Shown: piece after piece, positions 20,328-29,987 of the stretch
How positions within the stretch are numbered: position 1 is the stretch's first letter
Layout: every line of letters begins with the position of its first letter
NCBI GenBank assembly: GCA_964502145.1
Contig: CAZCVI010000032.1
Coordinates: 15,229 to 79,228 of the forward strand
Direction: 5' to 3'
From: CAZCVI01 sp964502145
GTDB lineage: Bacteria; Acidobacteriota; Aminicenantia; UBA2199
DNA length: 64,000 nt
Translations under genes and position numbers: made by a program
The notes under the pieces: generated by a model
Seen by the model: the letters and a program-made list of their open reading frames with translations, nothing else
Told to the model about the DNA's origin: nothing
Databases searched by the model: none

Positions 20328-23300
20328 AACCATTGCTGATATTAATAATCTTTCTGGCCTGTGTGTTTTTGGTCGGACCTATTTTACTGATCCCCGTCGG
20401 TCTCTATCTGATTGTCGGTATGGTCCTATTTTTTATTGGCACCAGGCCCGCTACCATGGGCACTAAAAGTATTCTGCGTCGCTGTCAGCAGAAGTTGGTT
20501 TTTAAAGATGAGAGTATTGATGTGACCTTGGACGCCTTTGCCCAGCAGGTTCCCCCCATTGTTGAGAAAGGTGACCCCTGGAATATCGTGCTGGTGATTG
20601 ACAAATCCAGCAGCATGATGGGTACAGCCCTTGGCAATGCCAAAATAGCCGCTAAAAATCTCATCTCTTCCACCCCCAATGATTTTAAATACGCCATTGT
20701 CGAGTTCCAGCATTTTGCCCATATCCGTTCCCAGCTCACTTCCAATACCATTAAATTAAAACTCATGATCAACCGCCTCTTTGCAGAAGGAGGAACAGCC
20801 ATTCATGAAGGATTAACCCTGGCCAGCCAGGTACTGAAGCACCAGACGACCCCAGACAAGAAGAATGCCATTATCCTCCTCTCCGATGGGGGTAGCGCCC
20901 ATGAACCCGCACTTAAAGAAGCCAATAACTTAAAAGATCAAGGGGTGGTGATTTATACCATTGGTCTGGGGGCCTGCGATGAAGAACTCATGGAAAAAAT
21001 CGCCTCCGATAGCGAAAAATACTTCTATGCCCGCAGCCCTCAGGAACTTAAAACTCTCTATCACACCATTGGCCGTATCATTCAAAATGCCAGGGGCAAA
21101 GAGGTCGAGATCACCGAGTATCCCAATGTTAAAGAGGCTCCCTTTCATGTATTTGGTTGGGGTGACATCCAACCTTCCACCTTTGACAGCAGCGGTGTTG
21201 CCAGTCAATCCCTGGCCGTGGAATGGTATTTACCCGCTTTGCAGAACGAGCAGGTGAGTCTAAATTATCGTCTGCTGTCCCGTTGTTATGGCTGGTATCG
21301 CGTCGCCAACCAGGGTGCCCAATTAAAATACAAGGACCAGGCTGGCAATTCCTATACTTTTACTTCCAATGTTGGCCCCTATGTGTTGATTATCCCCCGA
21401 TTTTTTTTATGGCAGGTCTTCTGGGTTTTTCTTAATCCCCTTTTCTGGATGATCTTCAAGAAATGGGGTTGTAAAGCTGAAGATGTCAATCCGTTGCCCG
21501 TGTATGAGCAACCCCAACCCCTGCCTATCCCGCAACCCGAGTTGCTCCCCAAGCTCAATTCCCCTTTCAAATTATCTGTTTGTCCCACCCTTGCCCTTGG
21601 TGTGGGTTACGGTGGCATTAATGCCATCACCCATCTCAAGCGGCTGTTGTGGGAACATAATGAGGATAGTGAAGTCGCCAATAAAGTCTCTTTCGCCGTT
21701 CTGGATACCGTCAACCCGTGGTTTGCCGATTTAGTCAAAAGCGGCCATATCCATCTTGAACCCACCGAAAAAATAAATATCCATGCCCCCGTGTCCGCTT
21801 TTATCCGCGCCGAAGCAGACAGGGAGGAACCCCGTTCGGAATACAACTGGTTGTTGGCCAGACAAAAACGCGCCGAAGGCATCGAGTATGATACCGGATT
21901 CGGTTCCAATTTGGCGCGCAGTATCGGTCGATTGATGGTGCTCAGCCACAGGGAAGACCTCCAGGGCGGCATCGATTCCAGTAGCCATCCAATAAATCTC
22001 AAAACCCTCATCCAGGAACTCCAGCAAAAAAACCAGGGTGAAACCCAACAAATTTGTATCGCCGGGACTCTCGGTGGCGGCACTTCCAGTGGCGCGATTG
22101 CCGAATTGTGCTACACCATCAGGCGAATACTGGAAGAATTACATATTGATGGTGTCGGTATCACTCTTTTTCTAATGGATGATCAGGTGGATCTCGACGA
22201 TCCCCGTCGCGACCTCAAAAAACCCGTGGTCCAGGCCAATCGGGATGGTTTTATCAATGAATTGGCCAGACTGTATACCGCCCGGGCCAACCGCTACTCC
22301 CCGCTCCCCGGTGAACCCGGAGTCAGTCGTTGGTTTGATTCCATTGTTTTCGTGGACAAAAAGCCCAATACCACCAACACCTTTGATTTGTATCCACAGT
22401 GCGGTATGTTAATGTATTCCTGGGCCGTTGAAAAAGAGTTTCGCGATTTGCTCCAAAAAAATACCCGTTACATTTTCGACGGCTTGCTGGTGCATCGGTT
22501 TGAAGCCGATACCGATTTTTTCTTCAAGCGCACCCTGGAAAATTATTACTCCGTCCGGCTCCTTTTGACTACCCTGGGTTATCATCTCCTGGGTATGGCA
22601 CAAAACCAGGTTGACTATTCAGGTAAAAGTGTCGACCCAGAAAGTATGCGTACATACGTGGATGATGCCATTGATCTTTTTTATAAAAATCCCGGTTGGA
22701 AGAATTCGCTTCCCTTGTTATTGAAGCATAAAAATATGATCATTTCTCCCCAGCCACAGAATGTGTCCACATTTTTAAGTAATCCCGATATGATGGCTGT
22801 AGTGGAAAGTTCCTCCCAGGACAGTGTCAATAAATTCCTCGATAATGAAGAGAGTGCCTTTGGTACACTCCTGTTGCGTTGGGTCGAGTGCCTCTTGAGC
22901 ACTCATAAAGATCAGTCCATTATCACCCCCAGGGAAAAAAAGTTCCCCACCGTTTATTTCTCTCTTTTGCAAATAAAGGCAAATCTGTTCAAGATAAGAG
23001 GCATTGTTGAAGGGGTTCCTGAAACAGCCGAGTATCTCTTAAAAAAGAGATGTTTGACTGCTGCCGAAATGTCTGCCCGGTATACCGTGGTGATTGAAGG
23101 GTGGATTAAAAAACTCGATCAGTGGTGGATAGTGTTGGGTGATGGCAATGAGCATCTCACCGGCACCTGTCGTGCGTTAAATCTCCTGTTAAACGATTTG
23201 GACAAATCCCTGCAATCCACCCGTGCCTATACCACCCCGGTTTTTATCTTTGATGATCGCGTGGCCGATGAAATCTACCAGAAGTATTTTACTAAATTGG

Positions 23301-24226
23301 AACATCGAATTCTCGAACAAATGCACTGGCAGGTGGACCCAGAGTCCCGTAAAATTCGCTTTTTAATCGCAGCTAAAGAAAGTATAAAAACCTATTCTGT
23401 CGACCTGACCAATCCAGCCATGGCAGAAAATATATTCCAGGTCCTGCTTACCTTGCCCGCCTCTTTTGCAGCCAAGGAGAACCAGTGGCACGAAACCTCC
23501 ATCCGCGAGATTCTGCAACTTACCCAGCGGGCCGGTCACGATGTCAGGGAAGATTATTTTGTGCCCCGTCTTTCCAAGGGCACCTTGCCCAATCTCCTCT
23601 ATCTTGATCCTCTTATTGCCCAAAACTTGGATTCCAGTATTTCTGCTGGTTTGGAACGCTTGACCTTTGAATCAAAAAATCCTTTGGTCGCCGGTTTTTT
23701 TAAATACAAACTCAATTATGAGGCAGTCAGTATTCGCACCCCCTTTGATCCAACCAAACTCCCCGTGTTTATTTTTACCGAGGAGTGGAACTGTTACAAT
23801 GCCCTCGCCTCCTATGGCAACATGGCCAATGCCGAACCCGTTACCCCCTATTACACCGTTGTGGCACTTTGCCGGGACATGAAAAAGTTTCTCGGTGCCA
23901 TTCAAAAAGGCATAATGGAAAAACAGATCAAAGACGTGCAGGCCGAGTCCCGTCCGGTTTACCGGTTTTTCTCTGTAGATGTGCCCCGCAAGGAAAGTGA
24001 TGATGATACCCTAATCGATTTGTTGCGCATGGTCACCGAATCCAAAGAATCCGATATCGAAGGAATACTAACAGACGGTTACAATGAAACCCTCAAATTG
24101 GACCAAAAAACCATCAAAGCCCGTTTGACAAAAATTTCTATACCCCTATCGGACCATTTAAAGGACCAGTTGTTCCAATTAACCGCAGGCGCAACCGAAT
24201 ATTACAAGAACTTAACTGACAATTGA
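20324..24226 (+). CDS. vWA - membrane - tubulin-like fusion protein (second copy)
   Basis: Starts within the stop of the preceding gene (ATGA overlap), with AAGGAGG upstream, so the two are translationally coupled. In the 1300-residue protein two hydrophobic segments span about residues 3-40. The vWA domain follows (about 80-275) with metal motif DKSSSMM near 93 and LSDGGS. Another hydrophobic stretch lies at about 354-378. The tubulin-like core has nucleotide loop GVGYGG near 426 and T4 loop GGGTSSG near 583, closest of the three to the FtsZ signature. Its loops differ from both neighbours, so the three are divergent paralogues rather than recent copies. Confidence 0.85.
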   Translation: MKPLLILIIFLACVFLVGPILLIPVGLYLIVGMVLFFIGTRPATMGTKSILRRCQQKLVFKDESIDVTLDAFAQQVPPIVEKGDPWNIVLVIDKSSSMMGTALGNAKIAAKNLISSTPNDFKYAIVEFQHFAHIRSQLTSNTIKLKLMINRLFAEGGTAIHEGLTLASQVLKHQTTPDKKNAIILLSDGGSAHEPALKEANNLKDQGVVIYTIGLGACDEELMEKIASDSEKYFYARSPQELKTLYHTIGRIIQNARGKEVEITEYPNVKEAPFHVFGWGDIQPSTFDSSGVASQSLAVEWYLPALQNEQVSLNYRLLSRCYGWYRVANQGAQLKYKDQAGNSYTFTSNVGPYVLIIPRFFLWQVFWVFLNPLFWMIFKKWGCKAEDVNPLPVYEQPQPLPIPQPELLPKLNSPFKLSVCPTLALGVGYGGINAITHLKRLLWEHNEDSEVANKVSFAVLDTVNPWFADLVKSGHIHLEPTEKINIHAPVSAFIRAEADREEPRSEYNWLLARQKRAEGIEYDTGFGSNLARSIGRLMVLSHREDLQGGIDSSSHPINLKTLIQELQQKNQGETQQICIAGTLGGGTSSGAIAELCYTIRRILEELHIDGVGITLFLMDDQVDLDDPRRDLKKPVVQANRDGFINELARLYTARANRYSPLPGEPGVSRWFDSIVFVDKKPNTTNTFDLYPQCGMLMYSWAVEKEFRDLLQKNTRYIFDGLLVHRFEADTDFFFKRTLENYYSVRLLLTTLGYHLLGMAQNQVDYSGKSVDPESMRTYVDDAIDLFYKNPGWKNSLPLLLKHKNMIISPQPQNVSTFLSNPDMMAVVESSSQDSVNKFLDNEESAFGTLLLRWVECLLSTHKDQSIITPREKKFPTVYFSLLQIKANLFKIRGIVEGVPETAEYLLKKRCLTAAEMSARYTVVIEGWIKKLDQWWIVLGDGNEHLTGTCRALNLLLNDLDKSLQSTRAYTTPVFIFDDRVADEIYQKYFTKLEHRILEQMHWQVDPESRKIRFLIAAKESIKTYSVDLTNPAMAENIFQVLLTLPASFAAKENQWHETSIREILQLTQRAGHDVREDYFVPRLSKGTLPNLLYLDPLIAQNLDSSISAGLERLTFESKNPLVAGFFKYKLNYEAVSIRTPFDPTKLPVFIFTEEWNCYNALASYGNMANAEPVTPYYTVVALCRDMKKFLGAIQKGIMEKQIKDVQAESRPVYRFFSVDVPRKESDDDTLIDLLRMVTESKESDIEGILTDGYNETLKLDQKTIKARLTKISIPLSDHLKDQLFQLTAGATEYYKNLTDN

Positions 24227-24254
24227 AGAAGGAAATTTTTGCAGGAGTGATTCA

Positions 24255-24469
24255 TTGACACCCAAGGAACTGATCGAATCGATTCAAAACTATACCAACA
24301 GGTTTTACAGTTACGATACCCTCTTGACTGCCAGAATAAGCTGATTGAGAAATTACAGGACCAGTTTAAAACTGTAAAAGTGGTTCGGACCATTGCGGAT
24401 ATGGAAAATTTGAAGTCCTATAATTTTAATGTATTGATTGTGCAAAATGCCGATCAAATCATAAATTAA
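24255..24469 (+). pseudogene. Decayed, frameshifted paralogue of the 27.1 kb membrane-protein gene
   Basis: A TTG at 24255 follows AGGAG and opens a frame that stops at 24342. The other reading frame from about 24311 continues with LDCQNKLIEKLQDQ and later NFNVLIVQNADQII, then stops at 24467. These align with IDCQNRLIGILEKEIQD and NFNVIIIQNTSQII in the N-terminal 75 residues of the gene at 27079, which also starts with TTG. One frameshift and loss of everything downstream, including the membrane part, make it a relic. It lies between the second vWA-tubulin fusion and the vWA-ATPase gene. Confidence 0.75.
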
Positions 24470-24489
24470 CAAAAACCAAGGAATGAATC

Positions 24490-27063
24490 ATGAGGATGCT
24501 GATGAATAAGCAAATTGGATTAACCGGAAGGATGGAGAAAATGTGGATATTGACGAGATTTTTATTTTCTTTTTGGCTAATGCTGGGTTTATCGCAAGGT
24601 ATTTTTACCCAGTCTGATGCTAGTATTGGAAAAAGTGGCAACTCAGGAAATCAAAAAGGATTGGAAATTGTTTTTGTGGTGGATGTCTCTTACAGTATGA
24701 AGAATCATTTAGGCTATGTATCTATTTTTATCGGAAAAATATTTGAGGATTTTGGGGACACGAAAGAAAAAAGTCCTTCGCAGGGAGAAGTCCCATCTAA
24801 TGCAAACAGTTTCCACTTGATCACTTTTTCCGATTATGGCACTTACAAAGGCCCTGTAAAGAATATAGAGGCAGTTCGGGAAAAATTAGCTGAGGAAATT
24901 GAAGAAACCAAAGCCGAGGTTAAAAGAAAATCTGAGGACGAGGAGAAGATAAAAAATGATAACAAGCCGAAAACACCTTACTTACGCCAAAATACTTACC
25001 CAAAACAAGGTTTGTGGGAAGTTCTTACTCTGATTGAAAAAAACTTTATCACAAAACGTGGAGTGGTAATGTTCTTTAGTGATGGAGAAGATAGCCGGAT
25101 TTATTCAAAAAAATGCAAAGAAGGAATTGAAGAACTTGATGACCTTAAGGTTCCAGTTGATGCCCTAAAAAATCTTGGGTTCAATGTATTTAGTATTTTT
25201 GTGGATACAAAGGATAAAAATTTTGTCTGCCCCAAAAGAATGGAAAAAATCGGAGAGTATGGAAATGGTTTTTATACGATAGACAAAAAATTCACGGATA
25301 ATTATGAAACTTTCAAAAAAAATGTCAACTCGGTGGATTATAACAGTCCGGTTTTATTTAATGATCATTTAAAAGATAGAAAGGAGTGGGAAAGAAAATT
25401 TAAAATTGCAGGCAGCTCGAAAGGAACAAAAACGAAATGGCCAAACGAATTAGGAGAAAAATTATCTTTTGAGCGGGTTATTTCCCAAATGTTCCGCACT
25501 CTAAATAGTGATTGGGCTCGTAATCTTGAATTCCACAATAGATATTATGAATCAAAAATTCGAACAATGTATTGGATTTATGGAATAGTAATTTTTATAA
25601 TTTCACTTTTAACATTTTTTTTGATTGGCGTTTTGATGAAAAGAAAAAAAACAGATGATATAGAAGAAAATAAAGAGCCTTTGAACATGTTATGGGGGAA
25701 ACTGATTCCTAATGACAAAGAATTTAAGACAATCAATTTAAGTGAAGTGAAGCCTAATCTGGGAATCGAGTTAGGTAAAAATTTCCCAGTTCTAAAATTT
25801 GCTCCTTATAACTATAAAGATAAAAAAGCGATAAAAATAGACTATGATGAAAAAAATTGGCGTATTAGATTTATTTATAAAAGGAGTAGGGGCTTTCGTA
25901 TGGCCCACCATATAGATAAAGATACTGACTCTATAAAAATCTTTTCCGCACATGATGAGAATATTTCCTGTACCTTTAAGTATGAATTTTTGCAGAAGTT
26001 TTCGATCGGATGCTGTCAAGCAGTTTATAAGTCAGATGAATTCAAAGGACGTGAGGATATTGTTGAATGCATCAAAAACAATTTTTTGGATAATCTGGAT
26101 TGCCATAACTATCTAATATCAGGAATGGGGAATGCAGGCAAAACTTCTCTCCTCAAGCATCTATTTAATGTTGCACTGGAAGAGAACGAAAAGATAAAAA
26201 AAGATTATGACATTGCCTTTGTGGCATATAATAAGAATGTTCACAAAACCTTTACTATTTTTGAAACTGAAATTTTTGACCAATTGCCGAAAGTCAATAA
26301 GAGACCAAAAAAACTAATATTGATTGATGAGTATGATAAAGTTTTAAAAGAGTTTGATCAAGAATTTCCTAATTTCCTTAGTAAATACAACGTAAACAAT
26401 GAATACTATTATATATTTGCTGGTCGTAAAGGTAAATTAATGTTAGACACTGAAGATTTACTGCGTTATATTCCAAAATATACACATTTTATAACACTGG
26501 GTAGTCTTGATACTGCAGAATCTATTGCCAAGAACGATTATCAAAGAGCTGTTGATTTTCTTGAAAATATTTTAAAGCAAATTGGGTTTCCCAGTCACAC
26601 AATAAGTCGTGAAGTGCGTGAGCGAATCGTGATTTATTCAAGCGGTTTCCCAGCACTGATTAAAGAGATTCTTTTAAAAATACTGACAGAGTGGCAAGAT
26701 AAATATTTTTTGCACCCAATTAAAGGCAGAAATGTAGAAGAAAGCGCGGCTAAGATAAAGAAAAAGATGCAGGATTTTTTATTAGATCGTGTAGTAGATT
26801 ATGAGGACAAAATATATCCAGACAAGAACAAGGTACCCAAGGTGGAGGTGACAATAAGTGAGATATTAAAAATTATCCGTACCGATTTAAAAGATGTATC
26901 GGAAATGGGAACAATTGTCAACGCATTAAGTGTGGCCATTGAAACAGATATCATTGAGGCACGTAAAATAAATGCAACCAAGAAACTGGAACTTTTGCAA
27001 GAAATGGGGTTTGTGGCAATTGTTGATGAAAAAATTATTCGACTCCCGGCAATTCTTTATTAA
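24490..27063 (+). CDS. vWA membrane protein with cytosolic P-loop ATPase domain
   Basis: An 857-residue protein; AAGGA lies 7 bases before the ATG. A signal-like hydrophobic segment (about 18-36) precedes a vWA domain (about 57-275) with metal motif DVSYSM near 65 and FFSDGED near 195. A membrane helix lies at about 362-386. Inside the cell, a P-loop ATPase begins near 540 with Walker A GMGNAGKTS (about 545-553) and Walker B LILIDEYDK (about 608-616). This is the layout of STAND/AAA-type signalling ATPases; about 240 helical residues follow. It repeats the vWA-outside, NTPase-inside plan of the tubulin fusions with a different NTPase. The gene is A/T-rich compared with its upstream neighbours. 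Confidence 0.8.
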   Translation: MRMLMNKQIGLTGRMEKMWILTRFLFSFWLMLGLSQGIFTQSDASIGKSGNSGNQKGLEIVFVVDVSYSMKNHLGYVSIFIGKIFEDFGDTKEKSPSQGEVPSNANSFHLITFSDYGTYKGPVKNIEAVREKLAEEIEETKAEVKRKSEDEEKIKNDNKPKTPYLRQNTYPKQGLWEVLTLIEKNFITKRGVVMFFSDGEDSRIYSKKCKEGIEELDDLKVPVDALKNLGFNVFSIFVDTKDKNFVCPKRMEKIGEYGNGFYTIDKKFTDNYETFKKNVNSVDYNSPVLFNDHLKDRKEWERKFKIAGSSKGTKTKWPNELGEKLSFERVISQMFRTLNSDWARNLEFHNRYYESKIRTMYWIYGIVIFIISLLTFFLIGVLMKRKKTDDIEENKEPLNMLWGKLIPNDKEFKTINLSEVKPNLGIELGKNFPVLKFAPYNYKDKKAIKIDYDEKNWRIRFIYKRSRGFRMAHHIDKDTDSIKIFSAHDENISCTFKYEFLQKFSIGCCQAVYKSDEFKGREDIVECIKNNFLDNLDCHNYLISGMGNAGKTSLLKHLFNVALEENEKIKKDYDIAFVAYNKNVHKTFTIFETEIFDQLPKVNKRPKKLILIDEYDKVLKEFDQEFPNFLSKYNVNNEYYYIFAGRKGKLMLDTEDLLRYIPKYTHFITLGSLDTAESIAKNDYQRAVDFLENILKQIGFPSHTISREVRERIVIYSSGFPALIKEILLKILTEWQDKYFLHPIKGRNVEESAAKIKKKMQDFLLDRVVDYEDKIYPDKNKVPKVEVTISEILKIIRTDLKDVSEMGTIVNALSVAIETDIIEARKINATKKLELLQEMGFVAIVDEKIIRLPAILY

Positions 27064-27078
27064 TACATAGGAGGTAGC

Positions 27079-27858
27079 TTGAAGGCAAATACATTAATTG
27101 AATCATTGGAAAAAGATGGGTATAGTTATTACTGTTATTTTACCCCGATTGATTGTCAAAACCGATTGATTGGGATATTGGAAAAAGAAATTCAGGATGT
27201 TGGGATTGCTCGTAATAAAGAAGAATTATGTGCATTAAATGTAGATAATTTTAATGTGATAATAATTCAGAATACCAGTCAAATAATTTGTCAGTTGGAC
27301 ATATCTATCATTGAAAGGTTGGTAAATAATGTGAAACCTGTTTTGTTGTTTTTCAATGAAAATCCTTGCACTGAAATGAATGGTGACAAATATGATGATT
27401 GGTGTATGATTCTAAAGAATTCACCAAATTTAATAAAAATTACGGATATCTCGGAATGCCTGGGTGAGCCTATTTGTGCAGCTCATTCAAAAAAAAATTT
27501 CATCATCCGTTTTGTTTCTGAACTTCAATTAAGAATAAAAATTTTAATGAATCCTCCCTGGTCAGTTAATAAAATTATTGTTGACTTTATTATTTTACTT
27601 TTAATTATGAGTATACCTATTTCAATAATTTCGGATGGAAAAATTTTTCCGTTAATCGGAACTGCCGTTATTGTCTCTCCTATAAGTATTGCTTTGCTAT
27701 ATTTTATAATTGACGAGTATAGACGCTTAATAAAGGATAGTTGGATAAAATTTGTTTTTTTTATTTTATCATTACTTAATTTATTATTTGGGCCCCGTAT
27801 TATTGATTACATTATATATATTTACAGCTTTTTATTGTCATTAATAAAGTTGAAATGA
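27079..27858 (+). CDS. Small membrane protein with soluble N-terminal domain
   Basis: A 259-residue protein using a TTG start directly after GGAGGT. Residues 1-165 look like a small alpha/beta domain and residues about 170-258 hold three or four hydrophobic helices. I do not recognise the family. It follows the vWA-ATPase gene by 15 bases. A decayed relative of its first 75 residues lies on the other side of that gene, so the soluble domain seems a recurring partner of the vWA proteins. A/T-rich like the preceding gene. Confidence 0.65.
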   Translation: MKANTLIESLEKDGYSYYCYFTPIDCQNRLIGILEKEIQDVGIARNKEELCALNVDNFNVIIIQNTSQIICQLDISIIERLVNNVKPVLLFFNENPCTEMNGDKYDDWCMILKNSPNLIKITDISECLGEPICAAHSKKNFIIRFVSELQLRIKILMNPPWSVNKIIVDFIILLLIMSIPISIISDGKIFPLIGTAVIVSPISIALLYFIIDEYRRLIKDSWIKFVFFILSLLNLLFGPRIIDYIIYIYSFLLSLIKLK

Positions 27859-27907
27859 GAATAAACCAAAATTAGACAATACGATTTGGTAAAATAGGAG
27901 GAAAAAA

Positions 27908-28915
27908 ATGGAAGCAGTGGGTAATGGGTTAAAATTTATTTTTACTTATGTTCTCTACCCTGGAATTTTACTGGGTTTATTTGTTTCAATCAGCATGTTG
28001 ATTTACAAAATTGTGATGGATGCCAAGGACAATTATGAAAGAATACGGCGCATCGCCGCAGCCGCCTTGCCAGTTATATCCTTGGTTTTTCTCATCATAG
28101 TGGGAAATTCCAAGGACAGCGCGAATCTGAAAGAGTTCATGCAATCACTGGGTAATTTTTTCAAATTCTTGCTTGGGTTCATCATCGGTGTTGATATCAT
28201 TGAGGCAGGACGGTATTTCCTTAAATCCAAAGAGGAGCTATGGCTTTCCATTTATGCCATATTCTTGTCCTCTGTTCTGTCCTTTTTCCTCTATATGTTT
28301 ATGCTGGGAGGGTTGGGAAGCTTGCAATTTTTGTTGTTTGGGATAGTCTCAGCCGGGATTGTGCTAATCATTTTCCGTGGCTTACCAGGAATCAAAGAAC
28401 CAGGGCTTTCAAAATCGTCAATGGTATTTCTTTTGATATTAAATCTGACGTTTCTTACTGCAACCATATTTTTGAGTGATTGGGTTTTCAAACCAGAGGC
28501 AGTTGATTCTACCCCTCAAGCTGTAACCACTCGCCCCTCCGCTGTTCAGAAACCCATTAAACAAGAATCACCTCCACTAAATGAAAAGGAAAAAGCATAT
28601 ATTAAATTACTAAAAACAGCCATTGAATCCGAAAATTGGAGTGAATTTAAGCGTTGCGTAAAAGAATTAAAAGCGATGGGTTCCTATCATAAAATACCTA
28701 TCCCTCTTATTATTGATGCCTTAAGAAAAGTGTATCACTATGCAAATGAATCTTCTTATTATTCATCACATACAGAAGCGTCTATCGAAGCTATTAATTT
28801 TTTTAGAAAAATGAAAGCAAAGGAAGCTTGCGCATTGTTAAGTCAGATTCAGGCCGAAGGTGGATATCTTTATGAACATGCAAAAAATGCGACCAAAGAA
28901 ATTTGTGGATATTAA
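27908..28915 (+). CDS. Polytopic membrane protein with helical C-terminal domain
   Basis: A 335-residue protein with AGGAGG before its ATG. About five or six membrane helices fill the first 195 residues, with short loops. A proline/threonine-rich linker (about 198-225) leads to a helical soluble domain of some 110 residues rich in K, E and A, which resembles tandem helical repeats. I do not recognise the family. Its position between the vWA-ATPase module and the pilin-like protein suggests a membrane component of the system. Confidence 0.65.
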   Translation: MEAVGNGLKFIFTYVLYPGILLGLFVSISMLIYKIVMDAKDNYERIRRIAAAALPVISLVFLIIVGNSKDSANLKEFMQSLGNFFKFLLGFIIGVDIIEAGRYFLKSKEELWLSIYAIFLSSVLSFFLYMFMLGGLGSLQFLLFGIVSAGIVLIIFRGLPGIKEPGLSKSSMVFLLILNLTFLTATIFLSDWVFKPEAVDSTPQAVTTRPSAVQKPIKQESPPLNEKEKAYIKLLKTAIESENWSEFKRCVKELKAMGSYHKIPIPLIIDALRKVYHYANESSYYSSHTEASIEAINFFRKMKAKEACALLSQIQAEGGYLYEHAKNATKEICGY

Positions 28916-28974
28916 TGCAATGGCAGGCAAGAAAGAAATTACCGCAGGAACGTCAACAGAAGGAGAAGTGATTA

Positions 28975-29982
28975 ATGAAGCGAAACAGAAACTCGAATAG
29001 GGGGTTTACCCTTGGTGAATTTGCACTGGTTCTTTTTGTGGTTTTTGCTGTGGGGTACTTTATCTATTCTGCCTTTCTGCAAAAAAAAGCCAATGAAACC
29101 AAAGACGTTGAAAAACCCAACTATAAATCCTTTACATCGAAATCCGGACTGGTGCCACTTAAAGTGGTCACAGCCAATCCAGGTGAAGTGGATATCTATA
29201 CCAATCCTGATCTCGCGTCACGTTCCGGGAAAAAAGTGGGGTTCTTCGAGACCTTTTTTATTTTTAATAAAAAGGATGGTTTCTATCAAATCGGAACCGA
29301 TCCTTTCTCTGAACAAACCCTTGGCTGGATCCGAAAAAACGATGGGATTTTATGGGACCATAGGGAAGCCCTGCAATTAAAGGTTAACCCCCATGCCCGC
29401 CCCATTTATATATGGGAAAACAAAGCGGATATCGGGCACAGGAGAAAAGTCGATTATACCCAGCGATTGGATAATCCCAGAACCATTCAATATCCCATGT
29501 TGGAAGTGAATGGCGAAAATTACAAAATCGCTCTCACTTGGCAAACCTCCACCTGGGATGAACGGGGTGTGGCTACTGGCTGGACCTCACCCATTAAAAC
29601 CCCACAAGATGCGACTGTCGTCTTTTACATCACCCGACACGAACTGGAAACAAGCATGGAAAAATTACTTACCACTCTCAAAGAATTAAAAAACAAACCC
29701 TACTCCGACCACCCCATTATCCAGCTATTCAAAGAAGACCTTGGTCTTACTTTCGGCCAAGGTCTTAGCCTCGAAGATGAAAGCCTTGGCTTCTTAAAAA
29801 AAGTGGCTGGCGAAGCACCCCGGATGCCGGACGTGTTTAAAAAACTTCCCGGCGAGGTTCGCGGTGAATTCGAGAAAAATTGGCAAACCTTTATGCGCTT
29901 AAAAAACTTTTTGGAAAATCAAAACAATTGGGACAAACGAGGTGGTGGATGGATACCCATGGAACTGATACCCGGAAACTAG
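28975..29982 (+). CDS. SH3-like protein with type IV pilin-style N-terminus
   Basis: A 335-residue protein; AAGGAG lies 9 bases ahead of the ATG. The N-terminus reads RGFTLGE (residues 9-15) followed by a 20-residue hydrophobic stretch. This is the prepilin peptidase pattern: cleavage after G10, F at +1, E at +5. Downstream, about 55-130 resembles a bacterial SH3 domain ending in GWIRKND; the rest is unassigned. No other type IV pilus or secretion gene is visible in the window, so the signal may be used as a plain anchor or processed by enzymes encoded elsewhere. Confidence 0.65.
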   Translation: MKRNRNSNRGFTLGEFALVLFVVFAVGYFIYSAFLQKKANETKDVEKPNYKSFTSKSGLVPLKVVTANPGEVDIYTNPDLASRSGKKVGFFETFFIFNKKDGFYQIGTDPFSEQTLGWIRKNDGILWDHREALQLKVNPHARPIYIWENKADIGHRRKVDYTQRLDNPRTIQYPMLEVNGENYKIALTWQTSTWDERGVATGWTSPIKTPQDATVVFYITRHELETSMEKLLTTLKELKNKPYSDHPIIQLFKEDLGLTFGQGLSLEDESLGFLKKVAGEAPRMPDVFKKLPGEVRGEFEKNWQTFMRLKNFLENQNNWDKRGGGWIPMELIPGN

Positions 29983-29987
29983 AGATT

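Noticed and set aside
28920..29000. 26-codon frame starting MAGKKE ahead of the pilin-like gene
   Set aside because: No strong site, overlaps the next gene; no similarity that would support a product.
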